From Oscillospiraceae bacterium (GTDB taxonomy: Bacteria > Bacillota > Clostridia > Oscillospirales > Acutalibacteraceae), in the NCBI GenBank assembly GCA_031282735.1, contig JAITDE010000069.1, positions 1 through 64,000 on the forward strand: a DNA stretch of 64,000 bases. The letters run 5' to 3'. Below are positions 18,895 to 27,365 of this stretch, in pieces. The position numbers were made by a program, and so were the translations under genes. The notes beneath the pieces are model-generated. The model was not told where the DNA came from. It saw only the letters and a list, made by a program, of their open reading frames with translations, and ran no database searches. Position 1 is the stretch's first letter, and every line of letters starts with the position of its first letter.

Positions 18895-18956
18895 GCACGT
18901 TTTGAAGTCTTCTTGTATGCTAAATGTCATTTTTTCAAGTTTTTATGCGGAGCGTC

Positions 18957-18985
18957 TTGCAATTCGGCGAAAAAGCGCGTATAAT
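18957..18985 (+). promoter_or_regulatory. Promoter of the small membrane protein gene
   Basis: TTGCAA, 17 bases, TATAAT, 39 bp before the start codon at 19024. Confidence 0.75.
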
Positions 18986-19023
18986 ACAATCCACCAAGTT
19001 GTGGAGCGGGGAGAATTCAAAAC

Positions 19024-19209
19024 ATGAAAAAAATGGGAACGTTTGCACTGCTCGTCTGTTTGTTCGTGTTGGCTGTGGCGGCCGTGATGAGTGTACGCGA
19101 CCCCGTCGTCGCCGATTCGATCGTTGCGTTTTTCAAAACCGTGGGCGAAGGGATTGCGGCCTTTGCGAAAAACCTCGCCGAAGCGTTCAAAATCGCTTTT
19201 ACGGCATGA
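19024..19209 (+). CDS. Small (61-residue) membrane or exported protein, unknown function
   Basis: Starts MKKMG, then a 17-residue hydrophobic segment (FALLVCLFVLAVAAVMSV) typical of a signal anchor, then an amphipathic Ala/Phe/Lys-rich helix ending IAFTA. It has its own good promoter and a GGGGAG ribosome site about 11 bases upstream, which supports a real gene. The helical tail recalls small membrane-active peptides, but I recognise no family. It is not clearly linked to the next gene. Confidence 0.6.
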   Translation: MKKMGTFALLVCLFVLAVAAVMSVRDPVVADSIVAFFKTVGEGIAAFAKNLAEAFKIAFTA

Positions 19210-19251
19210 ACTTCTCTATTGTATCCCAAAGTTTGATATGTGTCAAGGGTA

Positions 19252-19267
19252 CGTGAAAAATTTCACG
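19252..19267. promoter_or_regulatory. Perfect palindrome upstream of the EEP-fold gene
   Basis: CGTGAAA-AA-TTTCACG, 73 bp before the start at 19340. It could be an operator or a weak hairpin. No convincing -10/-35 pair was fixed for this gene. Confidence 0.35.
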
Positions 19268-19339
19268 GCGATCCCGCGTGGTATATATGATCGCTTATAA
19301 GCATACATAAATTTGAAATGCGTTGCAGAAAGGGTTTGT

Positions 19340-20257
19340 ATGAGTGGATTTATCGCAAAAATTGTTTCCGTTTTCGTGGGTATTGTTTCCGTTATCCTGC
19401 CGTTGACATCCACCGGATCGACGGAAATCGCGCCGAAACCGACCGCGCCGGCCATCGTCAAACACACGGACATAAAAAAACAAGAACTCAAAATCATGAC
19501 ATATAACGTCTATATCGGCGGCAAAGGCGCGCAAAGCCCCGACAATCGTTTGAACGGTGTCGCGCAAACGATTCTCGCGCAAAATCCCGATTCAATCGGC
19601 TTGCAGGAGGCGGATGAATTCTGGCGTTGGAATCTCAAATTCGCTCTGCGCGAAAAATACGCCATTGCGTGCGACTACGGTCGCCACTTGGGGATGAGTG
19701 AGGGGTCTCCCATTTTCTATCGAAAAGACAAATTCAAATTGATCGACGAAGGCACGTTTTGGCTTTCAGATACGCCCGGCTTGTATTCCATGGGGTGGGA
19801 CGCAGCCTCTGTGCGCATTGCCGCTTGGGCATTGCTGGAGGACAAAACAACGGGCTTCCGCTATTATCACTACAACGCGCACTTGGATCACTTAGGTGAA
19901 GCCGCGCGGATCAATGCCGCTGCCTTGATCGCGAACAAAATCAACGCGCCAAATCTGCCGACGGTTTTAACGGGCGACTTTAATTTTGCGCCGTCGCATC
20001 GCGGTTATTCCTATCTTACAGGCGCGGGGATAAAAGACACCCGTACGCTTGCAACCCAAACAAAAGACAGTGGACGCACGTTCCACGGTTATGCAAATGT
20101 GACTACCCGCTCGGGGAATCCAATTGATTTTGTTTTTGCCAACCAGCAATATTTGCGCGCGGTTCGCAGTTATGATATTGTCCACACGCGGTATGACGGT
20201 ATGTATCCGTCCGATCACTTTGCGGTTGTTTCAATTTTGACCTTGGCAAACCAATGA
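19340..20257 (+). CDS. Exported endonuclease/exonuclease/phosphatase-fold protein
   Basis: 305 residues from the ATG after AGAAAGGG (the track start at 19313 has no ribosome site). An N-terminal hydrophobic segment (about 5-25) suggests export, then a full EEP-fold domain: 'IMTYNVYIGG', the metal Glu in 'GLQEADEFW', 'YNAHLDH', 'LTGDFNFAPS', 'IDFVFAN' and 'SDHFAVVS'. All catalytic positions of the DNase I/sphingomyelinase superfamily are present. The substrate could be nucleic acid or a phosphoester. Repeat copies follow it. Confidence 0.85.
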   Translation: MSGFIAKIVSVFVGIVSVILPLTSTGSTEIAPKPTAPAIVKHTDIKKQELKIMTYNVYIGGKGAQSPDNRLNGVAQTILAQNPDSIGLQEADEFWRWNLKFALREKYAIACDYGRHLGMSEGSPIFYRKDKFKLIDEGTFWLSDTPGLYSMGWDAASVRIAAWALLEDKTTGFRYYHYNAHLDHLGEAARINAAALIANKINAPNLPTVLTGDFNFAPSHRGYSYLTGAGIKDTRTLATQTKDSGRTFHGYANVTTRSGNPIDFVFANQQYLRAVRSYDIVHTRYDGMYPSDHFAVVSILTLANQ

Positions 20258-20298
20258 TGCTATCGTTCACGGACCGAGAAAAATTTCCACAGGCTGAA

Positions 20299-20380
20299 AA
20301 TGACCGCGCGAAGCGGGTGCTCGCCGCAGGCGCGCGAAGCGAGTGCTCGCCGCAGGCGTTTTTCTTCAGAAAAAGAAGAC
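20299..20380 (+). repeat. Interspersed repeat: two tandem cores plus a short hairpin
   Basis: 'GCGCGAAGCGGGTGCTCGCCGCAGGC' is followed at once by a second near-identical unit, then 'TTTTTCTTCAGAAAAAGAAG'. It lies between the EEP-fold gene and the P-ATPase promoter. Confidence 0.7.
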
Positions 20381-20388
20381 GAAAAGCC

Positions 20389-20417
20389 TTGACAATTCGC
20401 CGTAATTAGGGTATACT
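20389..20417 (+). promoter_or_regulatory. Promoter of the P-type ATPase transcript
   Basis: TTGACA, 17 bases, TATACT: consensus -35 and near-consensus -10. The predicted transcript starts near 20424, giving a leader of about 109 nt. Confidence 0.85.
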
Positions 20418-20451
20418 ACTGCTATCCTAATAGATTAGTGATATCGGGGGC

Positions 20452-20496
20452 AAGACATTTTGGCAGGAGCTTTCTGCCGAAAGGTCTTTTGTTTTT
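20452..20496 (+). promoter_or_regulatory. Attenuator-like terminator hairpin in the P-ATPase leader
   Basis: AAGACATTTTGGCAG and CTGCCGAAAGGTCTT pair over 15 positions with one mismatch and one G-T, loop of 7, followed by TTTTGTTTTT. This is an intrinsic terminator lying between a strong promoter and the start codon, so ATPase expression should depend on read-through. Only ~28 nt precede it, too little for most known aptamers. No riboswitch class is assigned. Confidence 0.7.
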
Positions 20497-20532
20497 CGCG
20501 ATGCCAATCGACGACGGAAGGGAAGAAACCTA

Positions 20533-23184
20533 ATGCGCTATTACCTCTCGGCAATTGCCGACGTGTTTGAGCACGTCAAAAGCGACCTGAGCGGGCTCAC
20601 GCAACAGGAAGCGGAGGAACGCCTCGCGCGTGACGGCAAAAACAAACTCAACCAAGCAAAAAAGGATTCCATCATCAAGCGTTTTTTGAAGCAGCTGGTT
20701 GACCCGATGATTATTGTCCTCCTTGTTGCGGCGTTCATTTCGGGCGTGTTGGCGGTGGTTGAGGGCGAAGGGCTTGCGGATGTGATCATTATCCTTGTGG
20801 TGGTGCTGATCAACGCGGTGCTGGGGGTTTATCAGGAAAACAAAGCCGAAGCGGCAATTGAGGCGTTGCAGGAGATGTCCGCGGCGACTTCTAAGGTGTT
20901 ACGTGAAGGCGAAGTGCAATCCATCAAAAGCGAAAATCTTGCGGTCGGCGATGTGATTTTGCTGGAAGCGGGCGATGCCGTTCCCGCCGATGCTCGCGTT
21001 TTTGAGTGCGCTAGCCTCAAAATTGAGGAAGCCGCGCTGACGGGCGAATCGGTTCCCGTCACAAAACTGCTGGATCAACTCAATCCGGGCGAAAACGGCG
21101 ACGTTACCTTGGGCGACCGCAAAAACATGGTTTATATGGGTTCGTCTGTCGCTTACGGGCGCGGTAAAGCGGTTGTCACCGCGACGGGCATGCAAACCCA
21201 AATGGGGCTGATTGCCGACGCAATTGCCAAAGCCGAAGACGGACAAACGCCCCTGCAAATCAAATTGACGCAATTGAGCAAAATCCTCACTTGGCTCGTG
21301 CTCGGTATCTGTGCGTTCATGTTCGCTTTTCATGCGGTGCGCAACTTCGTCACGGAGGGCGGTTTCGGTACGTTCAGCGACATACTGTCGATTTTCATGG
21401 TGGCTGTCGCACTCGCCGTCGCGGCAATCCCCGAGGGTCTGGCGGCCGTCGTGACAATCGTGCTTTCGATTGGCGTAACGAATATGAGCAAGAAAAAGGC
21501 GATCATCCGGCGTTTGACCGCAGTTGAAACGCTGGGATGTGCGCAGATTATCTGCTCCGACAAAACAGGCACGCTCACCCAAAACAAAATGACCGTCGTG
21601 GATCATTACGCCGCAGACGAACACGCGCTTGCGATTGCCATGGCGCTGTGTTCCGATGCCGAACGCACCGCCGTAGGCGAAACAATCGGCGAACCAACCG
21701 AAATTGCGCTGGTCAACTATGCCGCAAGCCTTTCGCTGGAAAAAAACGACCTGAAAAAACAATATCCCCGTGTGTGCGAAGCGCCGTTTGATTCGGTGCG
21801 CAAAATGATGTCGACCGTCCACCGCACGGAAGACGGCTTTGTGCAGTTCACAAAAGGCGCACCTGATGAAATACTGCAGCGTTGCACACATGTCGGCACA
21901 CCGCAGGGTGCTGTGCCTATTTCGGCTGATGACAAAGAACAAATCCTTGCGCAAAACAAGCGTATGGCGAATAAAGCCCTCCGTGTGCTTGCCGCCGCAA
22001 CCAAACAATATACCATGCAGCCGGATTGTTTTGATCCCGAACGACTGGAAAGCGATCTTGTATTCATCGGTTTGACGGGGATGATCGACCCCGTGCGCCC
22101 TGAGGTCAAGGATGCCATTGCGGAATGCCGCAACGCGGGGATTCGCGCCATTATGATCACAGGCGACCACAAAGATACCGCCGCGGCGATCGCTTCGGAA
22201 CTCGGGATACTCGACGGCACGGTGAAAGCGATCACAGGCGCGGAGCTCAGCGCGATCGGCGACGCGGAATTTGATGAAACGGTAGGCGATTACGCCGTTT
22301 ATGCCCGCGTACAGCCCGAACACAAGGTGCGTATTGTCAACGCGTGGCGCAAGCGCGGCATGGTGACCGCCATGACGGGCGACGGTGTCAACGACGCCCC
22401 CGCCATCAAAGGCGCGGATATCGGCGTGGGCATGGGCATCACGGGCACGGATGTTACCAAAAACGTCGCCGATATGGTTTTGGCGGACGACAACTTCGCA
22501 ACCATCGTCGCCGCCGTCGGAGAGGGACGCAGGATTTATACAAACATCCGTAAGGCGATCCAATTTTTGCTTGGCTCAAATTTGAGCGAGGTGCTCACGG
22601 TTTTTGTGAGTACGCTGTTGGGGTTGACAATCTTAAAACCCGTTCATCTGCTCTGGATCAATTTGGTTACCGATTGCTTGCCCGCGCTTGCGCTCGGCAT
22701 GGAAAAGCCCGAGCACAACATCATGTCGCAAAAGCCGCGCAGGGCAACGGAGGGTGTATTTTCAGGCGGTGTCGGCTTTGACGTGATTTATCAGGGATTC
22801 TTGGTGTCCGCGCTCACCATGGCGGCGTTTTATATCGGCGAATTCTTTCAAGCAAACACTTCGCTGGGCTTGACCATGGCGTTTTTGACCATGAGCATGT
22901 GCGAAATCTTCCATTCGTTCAATATGCGTTCGCAGCGGGGATCTGTTATCACCATGACCATTCGATCGGGGCACAACCTGTGGCTGTGGGGGTCAATGCT
23001 CGTGTCGTTGTTGCTGACCACTTTGGTTGTGATGATCCCGTTCTTTCAAGACGCGTTCGGCTTCGCGGCAATCGGCGCAAAGGAATATTGTATCGCCATC
23101 GCCTTGGCGTTTTCGGTGATCCCCATTGTTGAAATCGTCAAACTGCTTCAGCGCGCGGTTACAAAACGGAAAAACAGGGAGTGA
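20533..23184 (+). CDS. Calcium-type P-type cation ATPase (type IIA, PacL/SERCA-like)
   Basis: 883 residues. N-terminal cation-ATPase domain, then membrane pairs around 55-95 and 250-310. The phosphorylation motif is 'CSDKTGTLTQNK'. 'AAIPEGLAAV' in M4 and 'INLVTDCLPALALGME' in M6 match Ca2+-ATPase transport sites. 'MITGDHKDTA' and 'TGDGVNDAPAIKGADIG' complete the hydrolase domain. It should export Ca2+ (or Mn2+) using ATP. Expression is probably controlled by the leader hairpin upstream. The next gene starts 7 bp later. Confidence 0.93.
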   Translation: MRYYLSAIADVFEHVKSDLSGLTQQEAEERLARDGKNKLNQAKKDSIIKRFLKQLVDPMIIVLLVAAFISGVLAVVEGEGLADVIIILVVVLINAVLGVYQENKAEAAIEALQEMSAATSKVLREGEVQSIKSENLAVGDVILLEAGDAVPADARVFECASLKIEEAALTGESVPVTKLLDQLNPGENGDVTLGDRKNMVYMGSSVAYGRGKAVVTATGMQTQMGLIADAIAKAEDGQTPLQIKLTQLSKILTWLVLGICAFMFAFHAVRNFVTEGGFGTFSDILSIFMVAVALAVAAIPEGLAAVVTIVLSIGVTNMSKKKAIIRRLTAVETLGCAQIICSDKTGTLTQNKMTVVDHYAADEHALAIAMALCSDAERTAVGETIGEPTEIALVNYAASLSLEKNDLKKQYPRVCEAPFDSVRKMMSTVHRTEDGFVQFTKGAPDEILQRCTHVGTPQGAVPISADDKEQILAQNKRMANKALRVLAAATKQYTMQPDCFDPERLESDLVFIGLTGMIDPVRPEVKDAIAECRNAGIRAIMITGDHKDTAAAIASELGILDGTVKAITGAELSAIGDAEFDETVGDYAVYARVQPEHKVRIVNAWRKRGMVTAMTGDGVNDAPAIKGADIGVGMGITGTDVTKNVADMVLADDNFATIVAAVGEGRRIYTNIRKAIQFLLGSNLSEVLTVFVSTLLGLTILKPVHLLWINLVTDCLPALALGMEKPEHNIMSQKPRRATEGVFSGGVGFDVIYQGFLVSALTMAAFYIGEFFQANTSLGLTMAFLTMSMCEIFHSFNMRSQRGSVITMTIRSGHNLWLWGSMLVSLLLTTLVVMIPFFQDAFGFAAIGAKEYCIAIALAFSVIPIVEIVKLLQRAVTKRKNRE

Positions 23185-23190
23185 TTCGGC

Positions 23191-24333
23191 GTGGTGGGAG
23201 AAACGCGGATTTTGCATGTTCTGCCCGGTCTCGGCGCGGCGGGATGCGAAACGTTCGTGCGCAATTTGGTTCTGGGATTGCGGGACGAACCACAACTGAC
23301 GCAGGAAATCGCGGTATCCACCTTGCCCGAACAATTCTATGAACCTGAACTCCAAGCGGCGGGCATCGTTATCCATCGAACGGACGAGCTGGGCGGCGTA
23401 CGCAGTGTCTTCAAGCATACGCGCGCGTTGACGCGTTTGCTCAAGGAAAAAAAACACGCGGGCGCACCATTTGATGTTGTGCATTGCCACATGGATTATC
23501 TCAACGCGTTCAATCTTTTTGCCGCGTTCCGCGCAGGCGTTCCCCGGCGTATTTGCCACAGCCATATCGCGGGTAGCCAGGCACAAAATCCAAGTATAAT
23601 CACAAAATTCTATCGTGCCGTTATGCGGATCGGCATACGCCTGTTCGCAACCGATTGCGCCGCTTGCAGTCCCGAAGCGGCCGCTTCGATGTTTTGGAAA
23701 AGGCGGGCGGCAGTGATCCCGAACGGCATTGATGTTGCCCGTTTTGCGGCAGTGCGCGGTGATGCGGACCAAAGGCGAACCATGCGCCGCGCTTTGGGTT
23801 TGGACGATATCCAACCGGTTGCCCTGATCGTCGCCGGTATGCGCGAACAAAAAAACCCTCTTTTTGCGGTGGATATCGTTGCGGAAATATGGAAACGATT
23901 GCCGCGCTTTGTTTTGATTTGGTGCGGCGGCGGCAGTGAGTTGCCGCAAATCAAAGCGCGGATTGCGCAATATGGAATTGAGGAACACGTTTTGCTCTTG
24001 GGTAGCCGCAGGGATATTCCCGCGATCATGTGTGCTGCCGACTGCTTGATCTTACCATCCAAGTGGGAGGGCTTCGGTATCGTTTTGGTGGAGGCACAAA
24101 GCGCGGGTTTGCCGTGCTTTGCAAGCGAGCATACGCCGCGTTCCGCGAACATGGGCGCGTGTGTTTATTTGCCGATTGACAGCGTGGATTGCTGGGCAAA
24201 CGCCGTCACAGATGGTTTTCTGCACGGCTTCAACGCGCGTGTCGACGACAAAATTTTGCGCAATTATGATATCAAAACCATGTGCGATTGCTACAAGACG
24301 TTGCTGGAGACACGAAAGGGGGATATCGCATGA
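23191..24333 (+). CDS. Family 4 glycosyltransferase
   Basis: 380 residues, two-Rossmann GT-B enzyme. 'HVLPGLGAAGCETFVRNL' is the acceptor-side glycine loop, 'VIPNGIDVARF' the domain hinge, and 'LPSKWEGFGIVLVEAQSAGLP' the donor site with the E-x7-E pattern of retaining GT4 enzymes. Likely acts at the cytoplasmic membrane on a surface polysaccharide or lipid; the substrate is not predictable. It starts with GTG at 23191, preceded by AGGGAG, and ends overlapping nadA by 4 bp. Confidence 0.88.
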   Translation: MVGETRILHVLPGLGAAGCETFVRNLVLGLRDEPQLTQEIAVSTLPEQFYEPELQAAGIVIHRTDELGGVRSVFKHTRALTRLLKEKKHAGAPFDVVHCHMDYLNAFNLFAAFRAGVPRRICHSHIAGSQAQNPSIITKFYRAVMRIGIRLFATDCAACSPEAAASMFWKRRAAVIPNGIDVARFAAVRGDADQRRTMRRALGLDDIQPVALIVAGMREQKNPLFAVDIVAEIWKRLPRFVLIWCGGGSELPQIKARIAQYGIEEHVLLLGSRRDIPAIMCAADCLILPSKWEGFGIVLVEAQSAGLPCFASEHTPRSANMGACVYLPIDSVDCWANAVTDGFLHGFNARVDDKILRNYDIKTMCDCYKTLLETRKGDIA

Positions 24334-25244
24334 CCATCCAACAGGCGCAAGCCGAAATTTTGAGGCTCAAAAAAGAAAAAGGCGTTTGCATACTCGCGCA
24401 CAGCTATCAAGCGCGGGAAATTCTTGAAGTCGCCGATATTTGTGGGGATTCTTTCGCGCTCAGCGCACAGGCGGCAAAAATGCCGCAACAGCAAGCCCTC
24501 ATGTGCGGCGTGCGGTTCATGGCGGAAACCGTCAAACTCCTTTCGCCGGCAAAGACCGTTTGGCTTGCAAATCCGAGTGCGGGTTGCCCCATGGCGGAGC
24601 AAATGGACAAAGAACTGATCCTGCAACTCCGTGCACAGCTACCCGACTATACAGTTGTGGCATATATCAACACAACGGCGGAACTCAAAACCGTCTGCGA
24701 CGTTTGCGTGACTTCATCGTCGGCTGTCGCGATTGTCAAAAAGTTGTCCGCGCGAGATATCATCTTTTTGCCCGATTGCAATTTGGGCGATTATGTGGCG
24801 CGGCAAGTGCCCGAAAAAAACATAAAACTCCTACAGGGAGGCTGTCCGATTCACGCGGCAGTTGAACCCGCCGAAGTCCGCGCGGCAAAGCAAGCGCACC
24901 CGAATGCCCTCGTTTTGGTGCATCCCGAGTGCAAACCGAGTGTCGCCGCGCTGGCGGATTATATTGGATCGACTTCCGGTATCATGGATTACGCAAAACA
25001 ATCGGCGGCGCAGAGTTTCATCATCGGCACGGAGTTGAGCATTGCCGAGCATCTGCAATATGAATGCCCCGATAAATCATTTTATCACCTGAGTAAAAAA
25101 TTGATCTGCCCGAACATGAAATTAACCACGCTAATGGACGTGCTTCATTGTCTGCAAGGGCGGTCTGGCGAACAAATTGAACTGGATGCCGAAACAATGC
25201 GCGGCGCGCGCCGATGTGTGGATGAGATGATACGGTTGGGATGA
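24330..25244 (+). CDS. nadA: Quinolinate synthase NadA
   Basis: 304 residues. Condenses iminoaspartate and DHAP to quinolinate for NAD synthesis, using a [4Fe-4S] cluster. 'ILAHSYQAREILEVAD' and the three cluster cysteines in 'ALMCGVRFM', 'LQGGCPIHA' or 'VHPECKP', and 'LICPNMK' fit NadA. The ATG overlaps the glycosyltransferase stop (ATGA); the ORF-track start is inside that gene. The usual partners nadB and nadC are absent from the neighbourhood, so this is a solitary nadA. Confidence 0.92.
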   Translation: MTIQQAQAEILRLKKEKGVCILAHSYQAREILEVADICGDSFALSAQAAKMPQQQALMCGVRFMAETVKLLSPAKTVWLANPSAGCPMAEQMDKELILQLRAQLPDYTVVAYINTTAELKTVCDVCVTSSSAVAIVKKLSARDIIFLPDCNLGDYVARQVPEKNIKLLQGGCPIHAAVEPAEVRAAKQAHPNALVLVHPECKPSVAALADYIGSTSGIMDYAKQSAAQSFIIGTELSIAEHLQYECPDKSFYHLSKKLICPNMKLTTLMDVLHCLQGRSGEQIELDAETMRGARRCVDEMIRLG

Positions 25245-25264
25245 GCGTTCAAGGACGCGGAGAC

Positions 25265-25957
25265 TTACTTTTTTTCTTCTTTTTCTTCAGAGCTTTTCGC
25301 CGCTTTCGTCACCTGCCGCGCACGGGCGATTGCCAGCGCGTGGGCGGGCACAGAGTCGGTGATCACCGACCCTGCGGCGGTATAAGCCCTTTCGCCCACC
25401 GTGACAGGCGCAACAAGGCTGTTGTGGCAGCCGATAAACGCACCGTCGCCGACCACGGTGCGGTGTTTTTTTTGCCCATCGTAATTCGCCACGGCCAAAC
25501 CGCAACCCACGTTGATATCCGCGCCGAAATCGGCATCGCCGATATAGGACAAATGGGCGACTTTTGTGCCTTTGCCGATGGTTGCGTTTTTGATCTCCAC
25601 AAAATTGCCGATACGCACGCCTCGCGCCAGCTTTGTGCCGGAGCGCAGTCGCACGAACGGTCCGATCTCACACTGATCGCCGACACTTGCCTGCATAGCG
25701 TGAACATTGTTGAGTGTGCAATTTTCGCCGACAACCGTATCGCGCAGGACGCAGTTTGGACCAATCACACTGCCGTCGCCGATTTTGCTTTGTCCAAAGA
25801 GCATTGTGCCGGGCAGTATGGTAACGCCGGAGCCGATTTGGACGCTCTCTTCCACAATGACACCGCTGATGCAGGGGATTGAAACCCCTGCCGCCAGTAG
25901 CGATTCCAGGTGCGCAAGCCGTGCCGCCTCATTTGCTTCGCAACGGATAAAAGACAT
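25265..25957 (-). CDS. Free-standing GlmU C-terminal-type acetyltransferase (left-handed beta-helix)
   Basis: 230 residues from the ATG with AAGGAG 8 bases upstream; the longer ORF-track version runs into dinB. The protein is almost entirely hexapeptide repeats and matches the C-terminal half of GlmU: 'IGPFVRLRSGTKL', 'IGNFVEIKNATIGKGTKVAHLSYIGDA' (catalytic His), 'NYDGQKKHRTVVGDG' and 'ALAIARARQV'. The N-terminal uridylyltransferase domain is absent. It probably acetylates glucosamine-1-phosphate or a similar amino sugar. The KSSEEKEEKK tail resembles read-in from a class A repeat. It may be co-transcribed with dinB, 55 bp upstream. Confidence 0.8.
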   Translation of the reverse strand: MSFIRCEANEAARLAHLESLLAAGVSIPCISGVIVEESVQIGSGVTILPGTMLFGQSKIGDGSVIGPNCVLRDTVVGENCTLNNVHAMQASVGDQCEIGPFVRLRSGTKLARGVRIGNFVEIKNATIGKGTKVAHLSYIGDADFGADINVGCGLAVANYDGQKKHRTVVGDGAFIGCHNSLVAPVTVGERAYTAAGSVITDSVPAHALAIARARQVTKAAKSSEEKEEKK

Positions 25958-26012
25958 AGGAACACTCCTTAAAAAAATATGGCTATTTATAGTAATCACG
26001 ACAAGCATGCTT

Positions 26013-27251
26013 TTAATCGTCCGACTCTTGATCGGCAATCTCCGCGTCGCGAATGCCCAAATCGTTTCCCAAAATAACGGCAGGCTGTATGCTGTGGCAG
26101 CCGTATTTGCCGCGAATTTGATCAACAGCTTTTTCGAGCCGTTCCGTGCGAACGTCGTCGTCCCGCGTTTCAAATAGCGATAGTTGCTCCAACCGTGCCG
26201 ATTCTTGCACGAGATTTTGCGCTGTGATGCCAATCAATCGAATCGGTTTGCCGATTTGCCAGCTTGCCGCAATGATATCCGAAGCAAGCCGCGCGATTTC
26301 CGCGCTTGCATGGGTTGCGCGGCTTGCCGCTTTTTGCCGCTGAATTGATTTCAGCGTGGTGTCTTTGATGGTCACTTGGATGGTGCGGCATTTGAGATGA
26401 TGTGCGCGCAAACGGCTGGCGACACGGTCGGACAAAGCGGCGACACCTGTTTGGATATCCTGAGGTGTCAGCAAATCCCGCTTGAACGTGAAGCTGTTGC
26501 CGATGGATTTTGGCGGTTCATGTTCGCCGACGCGGCGCACGGTGCTGTCGTCAAGCCCGTTGGAACAGCGATGCAGGTGTTCGCCCATTTTGCCGAACTG
26601 CCGCCGCAAAAAAGTGATATCCGTTTGCGCGAGATCCCCGATGGTGTGAATTCCCCATTTGCGCAAACTTTCCGCGGCGTTTTTCCCCACGCCGAAAAGA
26701 TCGCCCGCCGGCAAAGGCCACACCGTTTCGCGAAAATCTGCGGATGTTACCGAAAAAATGCCGTTTGGTTTGTTTTGATCACTGCCGAGCTTCGCGAAAA
26801 TTTTGTTCCAACTGATGCCGATTGAAATGGTAATGCCAATTTCGTCGCTGACCCGTCGTTGCAACTCTTTTGCCACGGCAATGGCATCGCCGGCGAAGAG
26901 ATGCAAGCTGCCCGTGAGATCCAAAAAACTTTCATCCACGCCAACCCGTTCCACTTGATCGGTGTATGTTTCGTAAATCGCGTTCACGCGTTCGCAAAAC
27001 ACCGAATAGGTATTGCGGCGCGGCGGACAAAGCAACAAATCGGGACATTTTTGGCGCGCGCTCCAAATGGTTTCGGCGGTTTTGACACCCGCCTTTTTGG
27101 CGAGCTGATTTTTTGCAAGAATGATACCGCGGCGCGTTTCCGGGTCTCCGGCAACCGCCATTGGTATAAGCTTATATGCGGGATTGAACGTTTCCTCGAC
27201 GCTTGCGAAAAAGCAGTCGCAGTCGCAGTGGAAAATTGTGCGGTCTGTCAT
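26013..27251 (-). CDS. dinB: Y-family DNA polymerase IV (DinB)
   Basis: 412 residues. Translesion polymerase. The first metal site is 'HCDCDCFFASVE' and the catalytic acidic pair is in 'RVGVDESFLDLTGS'. A helix-hairpin-helix thumb region ('LFGVGKNAAESLRKWGI') and a little-finger domain follow. The extreme C-terminus does not show a classic beta-clamp QLxLF, but 'LEQLSLFETR' near residue 365 fits. It has GAGGTG before the ATG and its own promoter, divergent from tRNA-Arg. No SOS box was recognised. Confidence 0.93.
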   Translation of the reverse strand: MTDRTIFHCDCDCFFASVEETFNPAYKLIPMAVAGDPETRRGIILAKNQLAKKAGVKTAETIWSARQKCPDLLLCPPRRNTYSVFCERVNAIYETYTDQVERVGVDESFLDLTGSLHLFAGDAIAVAKELQRRVSDEIGITISIGISWNKIFAKLGSDQNKPNGIFSVTSADFRETVWPLPAGDLFGVGKNAAESLRKWGIHTIGDLAQTDITFLRRQFGKMGEHLHRCSNGLDDSTVRRVGEHEPPKSIGNSFTFKRDLLTPQDIQTGVAALSDRVASRLRAHHLKCRTIQVTIKDTTLKSIQRQKAASRATHASAEIARLASDIIAASWQIGKPIRLIGITAQNLVQESARLEQLSLFETRDDDVRTERLEKAVDQIRGKYGCHSIQPAVILGNDLGIRDAEIADQESDD

Positions 27252-27268
27252 TTTGTATCACCTCGCAT

Positions 27269-27297
27269 AGTATACACGGTTTTTTGAAAATTGGCAA
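27269..27297 (-). promoter_or_regulatory. Promoter of dinB
   Basis: On the minus strand TTGCCA, 17 bases, TATACT, 18 bp before the ATG. It is back-to-back with the tRNA-Arg promoter. Confidence 0.75.
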
Positions 27298-27316
27298 CCA
27301 AATTTCAAAAAACACT

Positions 27317-27345
27317 TGCGTTTTTTGAAATTGTATGTTATACTA
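27317..27345 (+). promoter_or_regulatory. Promoter of tRNA-Arg
   Basis: TTGCGT, 17 bases, TATACT, 20 bp before the tRNA. Confidence 0.75.
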
Positions 27346-27365
27346 TCTAAGCGATTGTGGCTTGT

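Noticed and set aside
20424-20532. yybP-ykoY manganese riboswitch call for the ATPase leader
   Set aside because: The terminator arm is suggestive, but the conserved 5' core (GGGGAGUAG) is not present and the leader is too short.
20899-22563. 554-residue minus-strand ORF
   Set aside because: It lies wholly antisense to the P-type ATPase, has no ribosome site, and its composition (His/Arg-rich) is that of a shadow frame.
22993-23988. 331-residue minus-strand ORF across the ATPase/glycosyltransferase junction
   Set aside because: Antisense of two well-supported genes.
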